Assembly (NCBI RefSeq): GCF_029846115.1
Contig: NZ_JARVZZ010000001.1
Coordinates: forward strand, 4,340,001-4,404,000
Length of the DNA: 64,000 nt
Source: Serratia marcescens
GTDB taxonomy: Bacteria > Pseudomonadota > Gammaproteobacteria > Enterobacterales > Enterobacteriaceae
Reading direction: 5' to 3'
The translations under genes and the position numbers were made by a program. The notes below the pieces were generated by a model. It ran no database searches and was not told the DNA's origin. It saw nothing but the letters and a program-made list of their open reading frames with translations. Positions within the stretch are counted from its first letter, which is position 1, and every line of letters begins with the position of its first letter. This document shows positions 29,046 through 38,182 of the stretch, piece by piece.

Positions 29046-30221
29046 ATGCCGACTTCATCCGCAGTAACGCGACGCACGCCCGATCTCACTTCGCTGGCCT
29101 TTTTGGCGGTGGCGTTCCTGACCGGCATCGCCGGCGCCCTGCAAACCCCGACGCTGAGCCTGTTTCTGGAAACCGAGGTCAAGGTACGGCCGGCGCTGGT
29201 CGGGCTGTTCTTTACCGGCAGCGCGGTGATTGGCATTCTGGTCAGCCAGTTTCTCGCCGGCCGTTCGGATAAACAAGGCGACCGCAAGTCACTTATTTTC
29301 CTCTGCTGCATGCTGGGTGCGCTGGGGTTCACGCTGTTCGCCTGGAACCGCGACTATTACCTGCTGCTGATCGTCGGCGTGGTGCTCACCAGCTTCGGCT
29401 CCACCGCCAACCCGCAGATGTTTGCGCTGGCGCGTGAGCATGCCGACCGTACCGGCCGCGAGGCGGTGATGTTCACCTCCATCATGCGCGCCCAGGTCTC
29501 CCTGGCCTGGGTCATTGGCCCGCCGATCGCCTTCGCGCTGGCGCTGGGCTTCGGCTTTAAGGTCATGTATCTGGCGGGCGCGGCGGCCTTTGTGCTGTGC
29601 GGCCTGCTGGTGTGGAAACGGCTGCCCTCGATGCCGAAAACCGCGGCGACGAACGCGCCCCTGGCCGCACCGCGGCAGCACCGCCGCGATTCGCTGCTGC
29701 TGTTCGTCGCCTGCACCCTGATGTGGACCGCCAACAGCATGTACCTGATCAACATGCCGCTGTATGTGGTGCACGAGCTGCGGCTGCCGGAGCGGCTGGC
29801 CGGGATATTGATGGGCGCCGCCGCCGGGCTGGAGATCCCGATCATGCTGCTCGCCGGCCTGGCGGCGAAGCGCTGCGGCAAACGCCGCCTGATGCGCGGG
29901 GCAGTGGTCGCCGGCGTGCTGTTCTACTGCGGCCTGCTGTTTATCACCGGCAGCTGGCAGCTCATCGCCCTGCAGCTGCTGAATGCGGCGTTTATCGGCG
30001 TGCTGGCGGGGATCGGCATGCTCTACTTCCAGGATTTGATGCCCGGCCAGGCCGGCGCGGCCACCACGCTGTTCACCAACACCACCCGGGTGGGCTGGAT
30101 CATCGCCGGCTCGATCGCCGGTGCGGTAGCGGAAATCTGGAACTACCATGCGGTGTTTTACGCCGCGCTCGCGATGACGGTGGGAGCCACGCTGTGCCTG
30201 TGGCGGTTGAAAGACGCTTAG
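29046..30221 (+). CDS. setB: Sugar efflux transporter SetB
   Basis: The 391-residue, 12-helix MFS exporter belongs to the SET family, which expels sugars such as lactose and glucose analogues. It is close to E. coli SetB throughout: [55 protein letters not shown] and [20 protein letters not shown]. In E. coli setB also sits next to fruBKA and yeiW; here the Nudix gene, the tor pair and repeat copy 2 have come between. There is no clear Shine-Dalgarno; the start follows the alignment. Confidence 0.93.
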   Translation: MPTSSAVTRRTPDLTSLAFLAVAFLTGIAGALQTPTLSLFLETEVKVRPALVGLFFTGSAVIGILVSQFLAGRSDKQGDRKSLIFLCCMLGALGFTLFAWNRDYYLLLIVGVVLTSFGSTANPQMFALAREHADRTGREAVMFTSIMRAQVSLAWVIGPPIAFALALGFGFKVMYLAGAAAFVLCGLLVWKRLPSMPKTAATNAPLAAPRQHRRDSLLLFVACTLMWTANSMYLINMPLYVVHELRLPERLAGILMGAAAGLEIPIMLLAGLAAKRCGKRRLMRGAVVAGVLFYCGLLFITGSWQLIALQLLNAAFIGVLAGIGMLYFQDLMPGQAGAATTLFTNTTRVGWIIAGSIAGAVAEIWNYHAVFYAALAMTVGATLCLWRLKDA

Positions 30222-30472
30222 GGCGCGGTGTCCGCTTCCAGCCTGGCGAGATAAATCAGCGCCTGATCGCGGTGATCGTGGCACATGTCGCGGCTCGGCT
30301 GCAGGCTGCCGCACACTTTCGGCCGCAGCGGCGAATGAAACAGGCCGCAGCGCAGCTGTTCATCCAGGTGAATGCAGCGGGTATTGGCGGGCTTGCCGTT
30401 CGGCATACCGGGGATCGGGCTGGATATTGACGGCGCGATACAGCAGGCGCCGCAGTCACTGCGACAGTCCAT
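30218..30472 (-). CDS. yeiW: YeiW, cysteine-cluster (YkgJ/UPF0153) protein
   Basis: The 84-residue protein has the CxxxCGACC-type cysteine cluster (CRSDCGACC), a further CGLF and a CGSL motif, likely to bind a zinc ion or Fe-S cluster. The phrase [19 protein letters not shown] is typical of the family. The start at 30472 is chosen for the AGGAG 8 bp upstream. It converges on setB with a 4-bp overlap of the two stop ends, the same neighbour as in E. coli. Confidence 0.85.
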   Translation of the reverse strand: MDCRSDCGACCIAPSISSPIPGMPNGKPANTRCIHLDEQLRCGLFHSPLRPKVCGSLQPSRDMCHDHRDQALIYLARLEADTAP

Positions 30473-30690
30473 CAGCGCTACTCCTGGTGGGCTGGGGGAA
30501 AAGAAGCGCGACAATAGCAGCCGCGCGCGGCGGCCGCCAGCAGAATCCCTGCGCCCCGGCGATCTTTACACTCATCGCCCTGCGCCGGCCGGCGTCATCC
30601 TATGGCGAATAAACGCCCAATAAACCTTTATTTAAAGATAAAAACGCGTGAAACGTGCAACTCCCCCGCTTTACATGCGCCATGCGCCCA

Positions 30691-30710
30691 TGTACCATTG
30701 AGCTAGTACA
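30691..30710. promoter_or_regulatory. Candidate TrpR operator before mtr
   Basis: TGTACCATTGAGCTAGTACA has the outer TGTAC/GTACA dyad and an inner CTAG half-site, and resembles the E. coli mtr operator (TGTACTCGTGTACTGGTACA, from memory). It lies 27 bp upstream of the mtr start, where it would block transcription when tryptophan is plentiful. Confidence 0.6.
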
Positions 30711-30737
30711 AAAGAACCTCTTCCACCAGGAGCACGC

Positions 30738-31982
30738 ATGTCTACGGACACCATCCAGAAGCTGGCCCGCCCTTCGATCCTCGGCGGCGCGATGATCATT
30801 GCCGGAACCGCCGTTGGCGCCGGTATGTTTTCCATTCCGATCGTCACTTCCGGTGTCTGGTTCAGCGGTTCCGTCGCGCTGCTGGTGTATACCTGGGCCT
30901 GCATGCTGCTTTCCGGCCTGATGATCCTCGAAGCCACGCTGCACTACCCGAGCGGCGCCAGCTTCAACACCATGGTCAAGGATCTGCTGGGTAAAGGCTG
31001 GAACGCCGTGAACGGCCTGTCGGTGGCGTTCGTGCTGTATATCCTGACCTACGCCTATATCTCCGCCGGCGGCTCGATCATCGCCCACACACTGGAAGGC
31101 ATCGTCGGCGTCGGCCAGACCACCGCCGGCCTGGTGTTCGCGCTGGTCGTGGCGTTTATCGTCTGGCTCTCCACCCGCGCGGTCGATCGCCTGAGCACCA
31201 TTCTGATCGGCGGTATGGTGATCACCTTCGTGATGTCGGTGGGCGACATGTTCACCCACGTGCAACCCGCGGTGCTGTTCAACACCGGCGATGACCAGGC
31301 CAGCTATTTGCCTTACGCCCTGGCGGCGTTGCCTTACCTGCTGACCTCGTTCGGCTACCACGGCAACATTCCCGGGCTGGTGAAGTACTACCACAAGGAC
31401 AGCGGCTCCGTGGTGCGCAGCCTGGTGTACGGCACCCTGCTGGCATTGGCTATCTATATCCTGTGGCAGTATGTGATTCAGGGCAATATCGCGCGCGACG
31501 CTTTTAAGCAGGTGATCGCCGAAGGCGGCAATATCGGCAGCCTGCTCAAGCAAATGGGCAACGTCTCCAGCAGCCAGACCGTTAGCCAACTGCTGAACGC
31601 CTTCTCCTATATGGCGCTGGCCAGCTCGTTCCTCGGCGTATCGCTGGGCCTGTTCGACTACCTGGCGGACTTCTGCAAGTTCAAGGACGACGGCATCGGG
31701 CGCAGCAAGACCGCGCTGGTGACCTTTGTGCCGCCGACCCTGGCCGCGCTGCTGTTCCCGAACGGTTTCCTGTACGCCATCGGCTTCGCCGGGCTGGCGG
31801 CCACCATCTGGGCAGTGATCGTGCCGGCGCTGATGGCGCGCGCCAGCCGCCGCCGCTATCCGCAGGCGGGATACCGCGCACCGGGCGGCAACGGCGTGAT
31901 CCTGTTCGTCATCCTGTTCGGCTTGATCAACGCCGCCGCGCATATTCTGTCGCTGTTCGGTCTGCTGCCGGTCTTCCACTAA
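30738..31982 (+). CDS. mtr: Tryptophan-specific permease Mtr
   Basis: The 414-residue transporter belongs to the hydroxy/aromatic amino acid permease family, with 11 membrane helices, and brings tryptophan in with protons. Close matches to E. coli Mtr, which is also 414 residues, include GLMILEATLHY, LLGKGWNAVNGLSVAFVLYILTYAYISA (positions 94-121) and FPNGFLYAIGFAGLAATIWA. Its position beside yeiW is not the E. coli position, so it is an insertion into the backbone. An AGGAGCACGC Shine-Dalgarno precedes the ATG. Confidence 0.93.
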   Translation: MSTDTIQKLARPSILGGAMIIAGTAVGAGMFSIPIVTSGVWFSGSVALLVYTWACMLLSGLMILEATLHYPSGASFNTMVKDLLGKGWNAVNGLSVAFVLYILTYAYISAGGSIIAHTLEGIVGVGQTTAGLVFALVVAFIVWLSTRAVDRLSTILIGGMVITFVMSVGDMFTHVQPAVLFNTGDDQASYLPYALAALPYLLTSFGYHGNIPGLVKYYHKDSGSVVRSLVYGTLLALAIYILWQYVIQGNIARDAFKQVIAEGGNIGSLLKQMGNVSSSQTVSQLLNAFSYMALASSFLGVSLGLFDYLADFCKFKDDGIGRSKTALVTFVPPTLAALLFPNGFLYAIGFAGLAATIWAVIVPALMARASRRRYPQAGYRAPGGNGVILFVILFGLINAAAHILSLFGLLPVFH

Positions 31983-31990
31983 TCCTCGAA

Positions 31991-32016
31991 GGGAGAGCGC
32001 CTGCTCTCCCCTTCTC
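31991..32016 (+). terminator. Terminator after mtr
   Basis: GGGAGAGC and GCTCTCCC form an 8-bp stem with a 4-nt loop, 8 bp after the stop, followed by a pyrimidine-rich run. Confidence 0.65.
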
Positions 32017-32108
32017 ACACTGTTTTTACGCCGGGCTATTGCCTGAAATCGGCGGCGCGAGTACCTTGTCGCAACTTCTCTCATACTCCTCATTGCGGAT
32101 AAATTGAA

Positions 32109-32681
32109 ATGGCAAGAGCTAACGAAATTAAGCGCGGCATGGCGATCAGCTACAACGGCAAGCTGCTGCTGGTAAAAGATATCGACGTGCAGAGCCCGAG
32201 CGCCCGCGGCGCCAGCACCCTGTACAAAATGCGCTTCTCCGACGTGCGTACCGGCCTGAAAGTGGAAGAACGCTTCAAGGGCGACGATATCCTGGACACC
32301 ATTTCCCTGTCGCGCCGCAAGGTGAACTTCTCCTATATCGACGGCGAAGAATACGTGTTCATGGATGATGAGGATTATACCCCGTACATCTTCAAGAAAG
32401 ACCAGATCGAAGACGAGCTGCTGTTCATTCCGGAAGGCGGCCTGCCGGGCATGCAGGTGCTGACGCTGGATGGCCAGGTGCTGGCGCTGGAGCTGCCGCA
32501 GACCGTGGATATGGAAATCGTCGAGACCGCGCCGGGCATCAAAGGCGCTTCCGCCAGCGCCCGCAACAAACCGGCCACCATGGCGACCGGCCTGGTGATC
32601 CACGTGCCGGAATACCTCAGCGCCGGCGACAAGATCCGCATTCATATCGCCGAACGCCGCTACATGAGCCGCGCCGACTAG
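32109..32681 (+). CDS. efpL: Elongation factor P-like protein EfpL (YeiP)
   Basis: The 190-residue protein has the three-domain EF-P fold (KOW-like N-terminal domain, then two OB folds) and helps ribosomes stalled at difficult nascent-chain motifs. The tip loop of domain I reads [11 protein letters not shown], with an arginine in place of the modified lysine of true EF-P, which marks the EfpL/YeiP subgroup. The C terminus [15 protein letters not shown] is typical. Confidence 0.95.
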   Translation: MARANEIKRGMAISYNGKLLLVKDIDVQSPSARGASTLYKMRFSDVRTGLKVEERFKGDDILDTISLSRRKVNFSYIDGEEYVFMDDEDYTPYIFKKDQIEDELLFIPEGGLPGMQVLTLDGQVLALELPQTVDMEIVETAPGIKGASASARNKPATMATGLVIHVPEYLSAGDKIRIHIAERRYMSRAD

Positions 32682-32690
32682 TCGCGCCAG

Positions 32691-32720
32691 CGGGGCCGAG
32701 TCTCGGCCCCGTTTCATTTT
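32691..32720. terminator. Terminator between convergent efpL and uxuA
   Basis: CGGGGCCG and CGGCCCCG form an 8-bp stem around AGTCT, followed on the plus strand by TTTCATTTT, just after the efpL stop. Confidence 0.8.
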
Positions 32721-32723
32721 CCT

Positions 32724-33914
32724 CTATGGCAGTTCCGGGAAAAAACGCCGCTTGAGCGCCAGCTCGACGCCACGCAGCTCCGCCAGCCCTTTCAACCGCC
32801 CGATGGCCGAATAGCCCGGATTGGTTTTCTTTTTCAAATCATCCAGCATCTGATGCCCATGATCGGGGCGCATCGGAATCGGCCGCCGATCGCCCGCTCG
32901 TTGCCGACGCAGCTCTTCGGCCAGGATCGCTTCGATCACCGCCACCATGTCCACATCGCCCTGCAGGTGCGCCCCTTCGTGGAAGCTTTTCGGGTTCTCC
33001 TCGCGGCAGGTGGCACGCAGGTGGGTAAAGTGAATGCGATCGCCGAAGGTTTCAATCATCCGCACCAGATCGTTATCGGCACGCACGCCGTATGAACCGG
33101 TGCACATGGTGAAACCGTTATGAATGCTGTCAACGGTCTGTTTCAGCCACTGCATGTCTTCAATCGTGGAGACGATGCGCGGCAGGCCGAGGATCGGCCG
33201 CGGCGGATCGTCGGGGTGCACCGCCAGCCGGATGCCGGCCTCTTCCGCCACCGGCACGATGGCGCGCAAAAAGACCGCCATGTTTTCGCGCAGCCGCGCC
33301 TTGTCGATACCGTCGTATTCCGCCAACCGGCGGCGGAACTGTTCCAGCGTGTAGCCCTCTTCCGCCCCCGGCAGCCCGGCGATGATGTTGCCGGTCAGCC
33401 GGTTTTTTTCTTCCTCGCTCATGGCGGCGAAACGGGCTGCCGCCTGGCTGCGTTCCTGCGGCGTATAGTCCGCCTCGGCGCCGGCGCGCTGCAGGATATG
33501 CAGCTCGAACGCGGCGAAGGCGATTTGATCGAAACGCAGCGCTTTGGAACCGTCCGGCAGCGGATAGGCCAGATCGGTGCGCGTCCAGTCGAGGATCGGC
33601 ATGAAGTTGTAGCAGACGGTGTCGATGCCGCAGGCCGCCAGGTTGCGCAGCGACTGCTGGTAATTGGCGATGTACCGCCGCCAGTCGCCGCTGTGGGTTT
33701 TGATCTCCTCATGTACCGGCACGCTCTCCACCACCGACCACACCAGCCCCTTTTCCGCCAACAGCGCCTGCCGCGCGCGGATTTCGTCGATCGGCCAGAC
33801 GTCACCGTTCGCGATATGGTGCAGCGCCGTCACCACCCCGGTCGCCCCGGCCTGACGCACATCGTCCAAAGAAACCGGATCGTTCGGGCCATACCAACGC
33901 CATGTTTGTTCCAT
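32724..33914 (-). CDS. uxuA: Mannonate dehydratase
   Basis: The 396-residue TIM-barrel enzyme dehydrates D-mannonate to 2-keto-3-deoxygluconate in the hexuronate pathway. It starts [20 protein letters not shown] and has the family segments [40 protein letters not shown] and [13 protein letters not shown], with metal-binding His/Cys residues in them. It is divergent from yeiQ, whose product belongs to the mannonate oxidoreductase family, so the two probably act on consecutive intermediates. In E. coli uxuA lies far away with uxuB. Confidence 0.95.
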   Translation of the reverse strand: MEQTWRWYGPNDPVSLDDVRQAGATGVVTALHHIANGDVWPIDEIRARQALLAEKGLVWSVVESVPVHEEIKTHSGDWRRYIANYQQSLRNLAACGIDTVCYNFMPILDWTRTDLAYPLPDGSKALRFDQIAFAAFELHILQRAGAEADYTPQERSQAAARFAAMSEEEKNRLTGNIIAGLPGAEEGYTLEQFRRRLAEYDGIDKARLRENMAVFLRAIVPVAEEAGIRLAVHPDDPPRPILGLPRIVSTIEDMQWLKQTVDSIHNGFTMCTGSYGVRADNDLVRMIETFGDRIHFTHLRATCREENPKSFHEGAHLQGDVDMVAVIEAILAEELRRQRAGDRRPIPMRPDHGHQMLDDLKKKTNPGYSAIGRLKGLAELRGVELALKRRFFPELP

Positions 33915-34207
33915 GTTTTATCCTTATGCCTGTCTCGCACTGCGATGCTGTTATACCAGTTTAATTTAGATGTCAGTTATCTTTAACTTACTCTTTCGCC
34001 CTGCGCTGTCAAAACCGAACCCCTCATTGGTTGATCCACTTCACGATTCTGGCTTATTTTGGACTGACCAATTCCTTTAACTGGCCGACATCCCTACACT
34101 GGTCGCAGTTTTTTATCACCGGCGCCACCCTGCCTATGCGGCGGAAAACTGGTCTGCTAACTTGGCGCAAGTGGCCCGCCAGCTGTCTTACACGCTTTGG
34201 AGATAAG
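33915..34207. promoter_or_regulatory. Divergent uxuA/yeiQ control region
   Basis: This 293-bp region must hold both promoters. It has two sequences resembling ExuR/UxuR half-sites (consensus AAATTGGT-N2-ACCAATTT, from memory): CATTGGTTGATCCA at 34025-34038 and GACCAATT at 34066-34073. Neither is a complete palindrome. Confidence 0.35.
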
Positions 34208-35680
34208 ATGAAAACGATCGCCAACACCCCGCTACCGGGCGCCGTCCGGCAGCCGGGCTATGACCGCCGGGCCCTGCGCAGCCGCATCGTGCACCTTGGC
34301 TTCGGCGCGTTCCACCGCGCGCACCAGGCGCTGCTGACCGATCGGGTGCTGAACGCCCACGGCGGCGACTGGGGCATTTGCGAAATCAGCCTTTCCGGCG
34401 GCGTGCCGCTGTTTGAGGCGCTGCGGCAACAGGATCATCTGTACAGCGTGCTGGAGAAAGGCGCGGACGGTCATCAGGCCATCGTGGTCGGTGCGGTGCA
34501 TGAGAGCCTGCACCGCAAGCTGGAGGGCATCGCCGCGGTGCTGGAGAAGCTGGCCGAGCCACAGGTGGCGATCGTTTCGATGACCATCACCGAAAAAGGC
34601 TACTGCATCGAGCCCGGCAGCGGGCGGCTGGATCGACAGCATCCGGGGATCGTCGCCGATCTGGCGTGGCCGCATCAGCCGCAGACCGTGCCCGGCATTT
34701 TGGTGGAAGCGCTGCGGCTGCGGCGCGAACGCGGCCTGCCCGCCTTCTCCCTGCTCTCCTGCGACAATATTCCGGAGAACGGCCACGTGCTGCGCCGGGC
34801 GGTGCTCGATCTGGCGCAGGCGCGGGATCCGTCGCTCGCCGATTGGATCGCCACCGCCGCCACCTTCCCCTGCACCATGGTGGATCGCATCGTGCCGGCC
34901 GCCACGCCGGCCACGCTGGATGAGATTGCCGCCGCGCTGGGCGGCGTGCGCGACGAATGCGCCATCGCCTGCGAGCCCTTCATTCAATGGGTGGTGGAAG
35001 ACAACTTCGCCGCCGGACGCCCGGCGTGGGAGCTGGCCGGCGCCCAACTGGTCAGCGATGTGCTGCCGTTTGAACACATGAAGCTGCGCATGCTGAACGG
35101 CAGTCACTCGTTCCTGGCTTATCTCGGCTACCTGGGCGGCTACCGCTATATCAACGAGTGCATGGCGGATGAACACTACCGCCGCGCCGCCCTGCGGTTG
35201 ATGCTGGACGAACAGGCCCCGACGCTGAGCGTCACCGGCATCAGTCTGGCCGACTACGCCGCACAGTTAATCGCGCGCTTCAGCAATCCGGCGCTGCAAC
35301 ACCTCACCTGGCAGATCGCCATGGACGGTTCGCAGAAGCTGCCGCAACGTCTGCTGGACGCGGTACGCTGGCATCTGCGGCACGGCGGCGACTATAGCGG
35401 GCTGGCGCTGGGCGTGGCGGGCTGGATGCGTTACGTCGGCGGCGTCGATGACGCCGGTCAGCCGATCGACATTCGCGATCCGCTGGCAGACGTGCTGCAA
35501 CAGACGATCGCCGCCACAACGGACGATCGGCGGCGCGTGACGGCGCTGTTGGCGCTGAAAGCGGTGTTCGGCGAAACGCTGGCGACGCATGCGGCGTTTA
35601 CCGACGCGGTGACGCAAGCCTATTTGTCGCTGCGCGATCGCGGTGCGCGTGAAACGGTGAAGGAGTGGGTGATGCGGTGA
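34208..35680 (+). CDS. yeiQ: Mannitol dehydrogenase-family oxidoreductase YeiQ
   Basis: The 490-residue NAD-dependent enzyme belongs to the polyol/fructuronate reductase family (UxuB, MtlD, YeiQ). The Rossmann-type N-terminal part has IVHLGFGAFHRAHQALLTD. The catalytic part has AITEKG-like MTITEKGYCI, DNIPENGHVLR, CEPFIQWVVED and the C-terminal domain motif KLRMLNGSHSFLAYLGYL with the catalytic Lys. By gene order (efpL-yeiQ-yeiR) it is the YeiQ orthologue; next to uxuA it may serve as the fructuronate reductase. The ATG at 34208 follows TTTGGAGATAAG; upstream in-frame ATGs would extend into the promoter. Confidence 0.88.
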   Translation: MKTIANTPLPGAVRQPGYDRRALRSRIVHLGFGAFHRAHQALLTDRVLNAHGGDWGICEISLSGGVPLFEALRQQDHLYSVLEKGADGHQAIVVGAVHESLHRKLEGIAAVLEKLAEPQVAIVSMTITEKGYCIEPGSGRLDRQHPGIVADLAWPHQPQTVPGILVEALRLRRERGLPAFSLLSCDNIPENGHVLRRAVLDLAQARDPSLADWIATAATFPCTMVDRIVPAATPATLDEIAAALGGVRDECAIACEPFIQWVVEDNFAAGRPAWELAGAQLVSDVLPFEHMKLRMLNGSHSFLAYLGYLGGYRYINECMADEHYRRAALRLMLDEQAPTLSVTGISLADYAAQLIARFSNPALQHLTWQIAMDGSQKLPQRLLDAVRWHLRHGGDYSGLALGVAGWMRYVGGVDDAGQPIDIRDPLADVLQQTIAATTDDRRRVTALLALKAVFGETLATHAAFTDAVTQAYLSLRDRGARETVKEWVMR

Positions 35681-35703
35681 GAAGCCTGCAAGGCCGAGAA
35701 TAA

Positions 35704-35733
35704 CCATGCCGGCGTAACGTTACGCCGGCATGG
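35704..35733. terminator. 30-bp perfect palindrome between yeiQ and pilin-like gene
   Basis: Two 15-base arms, CCATGCCGGCGTAAC and its exact reverse complement, abut with no spacer. The site lies between the two convergent stop codons. It can act as a bidirectional terminator hairpin, but there is no T-run on either side. Confidence 0.55.
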
Positions 35734-35742
35734 CGGAACGAC

Positions 35743-36051
35743 TTAACGATAAACGACCGTCATAACAGCGAGTTTCTTCTGTTGGTCCACCCACTTCATT
35801 TCGGTTGTGCCTAGATTTAGCGGAAGTTCTTTGCGTGTAGCATCAAAACCTGACAACGCTTGCTGGGCCTGATAATGCTGGCCGTTGCGGTAACATTGCG
35901 TATTCGCCTTAGAATCTGCAATCTTGACCGTGCAAGGACTTTCAACAATAGAACCGACGAAGCGAATTACCCCGCCGGCCACGCCTGCATGACTCACTGC
36001 CGTCCATGAAAACAACATTCCTACGATCAAAAATAACCGAAAGGTATTCAT
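35743..36051 (-). CDS. Small solitary pilin-like secreted protein
   Basis: The 102-residue protein has a Sec signal peptide (about residues 1-22, cleavage after SHA). The mature chain starts like a type 1 pilin: GVIRFVGSIVESPCTVKI, with the expected first cysteine and a second one at QCYR. It ends LAVMTVVYR, like the last pilin strand. Full pilins are about 180 residues, so the middle is missing. No usher or chaperone gene is nearby. The gene has a GAGG Shine-Dalgarno, is AT-richer than its neighbours, and breaks the conserved yeiQ-yeiR order, all suggesting later acquisition. Function is unknown. Confidence 0.7.
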   Translation of the reverse strand: MNTFRLFLIVGMLFSWTAVSHAGVAGGVIRFVGSIVESPCTVKIADSKANTQCYRNGQHYQAQQALSGFDATRKELPLNLGTTEMKWVDQQKKLAVMTVVYR

Positions 36052-36369
36052 GGCAACCTCATTTTTAGTTAAGCCAATTTAACCATAGAGGATCTTGTTA
36101 GGAATAATCGCAAGGAAAGGGACGAGATTTGATCGTTAATCGCGTCATTAACAATGTAAAAACAAGCTACTAACAAAAGTTAACCGCATCTAATACAGGG
36201 TTTTATCTAAGAATTTTCTTGCAAAGAAAGGTGGATTTTACCGGTTGAAAAGCGCAGGGTGACGTGCAAAATTTGCGAGATAGAGCACAAATTAAATCGC
36301 GGCCGTTTCACCGATACGACTGCGTAACTCATTTATTAAGCAGGTTAATTTTTGCGCCAGGAATTATTA
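36052..36369. other. AT-rich intergenic region between pilin-like gene and yeiR
   Basis: This 318-bp stretch is clearly AT-richer than its surroundings and contains several TTAAC repeats. It must hold the promoters of both flanking divergent genes. I found no recognisable operator, including no Zur-type box before yeiR. Confidence 0.5.
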
Positions 36370-37344
36370 ATGACCAAAACCAATTTGATTACCGGTTTCC
36401 TCGGCAGCGGTAAAACCACCACTATCCGCCATTTGCTGGCTCATAAGCCCGAACATGAACGCTGGGCGGTATTGGTCAATGAATTCGGCGAGATCGGCAT
36501 CGACGGCGCGCTGCTGGCGGACAGTGGCGCGGTGCTCAAAGAGATCCCCGGCGGTTGCATGTGCTGCGTCAACGGTCTGCCGATGCAGGTAGGCCTGAAT
36601 ATGCTGTTGCAGCAGGCCAAACCGGACCGGCTGCTGATCGAGCCGACCGGGCTCGGGCATCCGAAACAAATCCTGTCGCTGCTGACCCAGGAAAGCTATG
36701 CCGGCTGGATCGACCTGCAGGCCACCCTGTGCCTGTTGGATGCCCGCCAGCTCAGCCAGCCGCGCTACCGCGACAACGAAAACTTCCGCGATCAGCTGGC
36801 CGCGGCCGACGTTATTTTGGCCAGCAAAAGCGACACCTATCAGCCGGAAGACAGGCGGGCGCTGGCGGCCTGGAAGACGCAAGATGCGCTGCAGCGGCCC
36901 TGCTACGCCATCGCGCAAGGCGAAGCGGATGTCGCGCTGTTGTCACTTCCGCGCACGAATCGTACAGAATTGCCGGACGCACAGCATCATCATGGTCAGG
37001 CGAAAAAGCAGGGGCTGGCGGCGCTGCGGCTGCCGGAGCACGCCCGCTGGCGGCGAGCGTTGAATGAAGGCCAAGGCTTCACCAGCTGCGGCTGGATTTT
37101 TGACGGCGACACCCGGTTCGATACCGTCGGCTTTATGGAATGGGTACGGCTGGCACCGGTCGAACGCGCCAAAGGCGTGGTACGCATTCCCGAAGGCACG
37201 TTACTGATCAACCGTCAGGGGCAGGATCTTAACATCGAAACCCGCCCGGTCGCGCCGCTCGACAGCCGAATTGAGCTTATCCACAGCGAAAATGCCGATT
37301 GGAACGCCCTGCAATCCGCCTTGTTTAAGATTCGTTTAAGTTAA
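36370..37344 (+). CDS. yeiR: Zinc-binding GTPase YeiR (COG0523)
   Basis: The 324-residue G3E-family GTPase has the P-loop GFLGSGKTTT (about residues 9-18), the metal-binding CxCC motif GGCMCCVNG, NEFGEIGID and a base-recognition SKSD. A CobW C-terminal domain follows (about 225-320), with a His-rich HHHGQ linker before it. E. coli YeiR is a zinc-binding GTPase, thought to serve as a metallochaperone. The start at 36370 gives the usual MTKTNLITGFLGSGK beginning. Confidence 0.92.
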   Translation: MTKTNLITGFLGSGKTTTIRHLLAHKPEHERWAVLVNEFGEIGIDGALLADSGAVLKEIPGGCMCCVNGLPMQVGLNMLLQQAKPDRLLIEPTGLGHPKQILSLLTQESYAGWIDLQATLCLLDARQLSQPRYRDNENFRDQLAAADVILASKSDTYQPEDRRALAAWKTQDALQRPCYAIAQGEADVALLSLPRTNRTELPDAQHHHGQAKKQGLAALRLPEHARWRRALNEGQGFTSCGWIFDGDTRFDTVGFMEWVRLAPVERAKGVVRIPEGTLLINRQGQDLNIETRPVAPLDSRIELIHSENADWNALQSALFKIRLS

Positions 37345-37361
37345 ACCCCGTACCGTTGCCC

Positions 37362-37390
37362 CCCGGTTGCCGCAGGGCGGCCGGGTTTTA
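37362..37390 (+). terminator. Hairpin between yeiR and lpxT
   Basis: CCCGG pairs with CCGGG across a GC-rich loop and is followed by TTTTATTTC, 18 bp after the yeiR stop. It is a probable intrinsic terminator or attenuator. Confidence 0.55.
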
Positions 37391-37422
37391 TTTCGTTTTC
37401 ATTTTTCCAACAGGTTTATGTC

Positions 37423-38133
37423 ATGACACGCCGCAATTTACCCTTCATTCTCTTCTTCAACTTACTGGGCGTTGCGCTGTTCCTGTCCTGGTTCCTGCCG
37501 GCCAATCACGGCGGCTGGTTTACTCTGGATTCGGCGATTTTCTTCTTCTTTAACCGCCATCTGGCCACCGACCCGGCGTTTTTGCACCTGGTCGCCATCA
37601 CCAATAACCGTGCGTTTGATGTCATTTCGCTGCTCGCCATGGGGCTGCTGTATCTGTACTTCTACCTGAAGCAGGACGCCGCCGGCCGCCGCCGCCTGGT
37701 GATCACCGGCGTGGTGATGCTGCTGACTGCCGTGGTGCTGAACCAGCTTGGCCATCTGCTGCCGGTGAAACATCCGAGCCCCACCCTGACCTTCGACAAT
37801 ATCCATCGTGTCAGCGAGCTGACCGGCATCCCCACCAAGGACGCTTCCGGCGACAGTTTCCCCGGCGACCACGGCATGATGCTGATTATTTTTTCCTGCT
37901 TTATGCTGCGCTATTTCGGCCGCGGCGCCTTCGCCATCGCCCTGCTGATTACGCTGGTCTTCTCATTGCCACGCGTGATGATTGGCGCCCACTGGTTTAC
38001 CGATATCGCCGTCGGCTCACTGTCCGTGGTGCTGGTTGGCGCCAGCTGGGTACTGATGACGCCTTGCAGCGACTGGATCGTCGATCGGTTGAACCGCCTG
38101 TTGCCCGGCAAGCACCGCCCCGGCCAACCATAA
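37423..38133 (+). CDS. lpxT: Lipid A 1-diphosphate synthase LpxT
   Basis: The 236-residue PAP2-family membrane protein transfers a phosphate from undecaprenyl pyrophosphate to lipid A at the periplasmic face of the inner membrane. About six hydrophobic helices are seen. The phosphatase motifs are SFPGDHGMM (central) and RVMIGAHWFTDIAVG (C-terminal), with KHPSPTLT upstream of them. It matches E. coli YeiU/LpxT in length and position, between yeiR and mepS. Confidence 0.92.
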   Translation: MTRRNLPFILFFNLLGVALFLSWFLPANHGGWFTLDSAIFFFFNRHLATDPAFLHLVAITNNRAFDVISLLAMGLLYLYFYLKQDAAGRRRLVITGVVMLLTAVVLNQLGHLLPVKHPSPTLTFDNIHRVSELTGIPTKDASGDSFPGDHGMMLIIFSCFMLRYFGRGAFAIALLITLVFSLPRVMIGAHWFTDIAVGSLSVVLVGASWVLMTPCSDWIVDRLNRLLPGKHRPGQP

Positions 38134-38151
38134 CTTGCGTCTATGACTCAT

Positions 38152-38182
38152 GCCGGGAGGCGTCCGCCTCCCGGCCTTTATC
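38152..38182 (+). terminator. Terminator after lpxT
   Basis: GCCGGGAGGCG and CGCCTCCCGGC form an 11-bp perfect stem with a TC loop, followed by CTTTAT. Confidence 0.8.

Noticed and set aside
30600..32717. 705-codon open frame antisense to mtr and efpL
   Set aside because: It spans two real genes and their terminator, and its composition (Gln, His, Arg) is that of a shadow frame.
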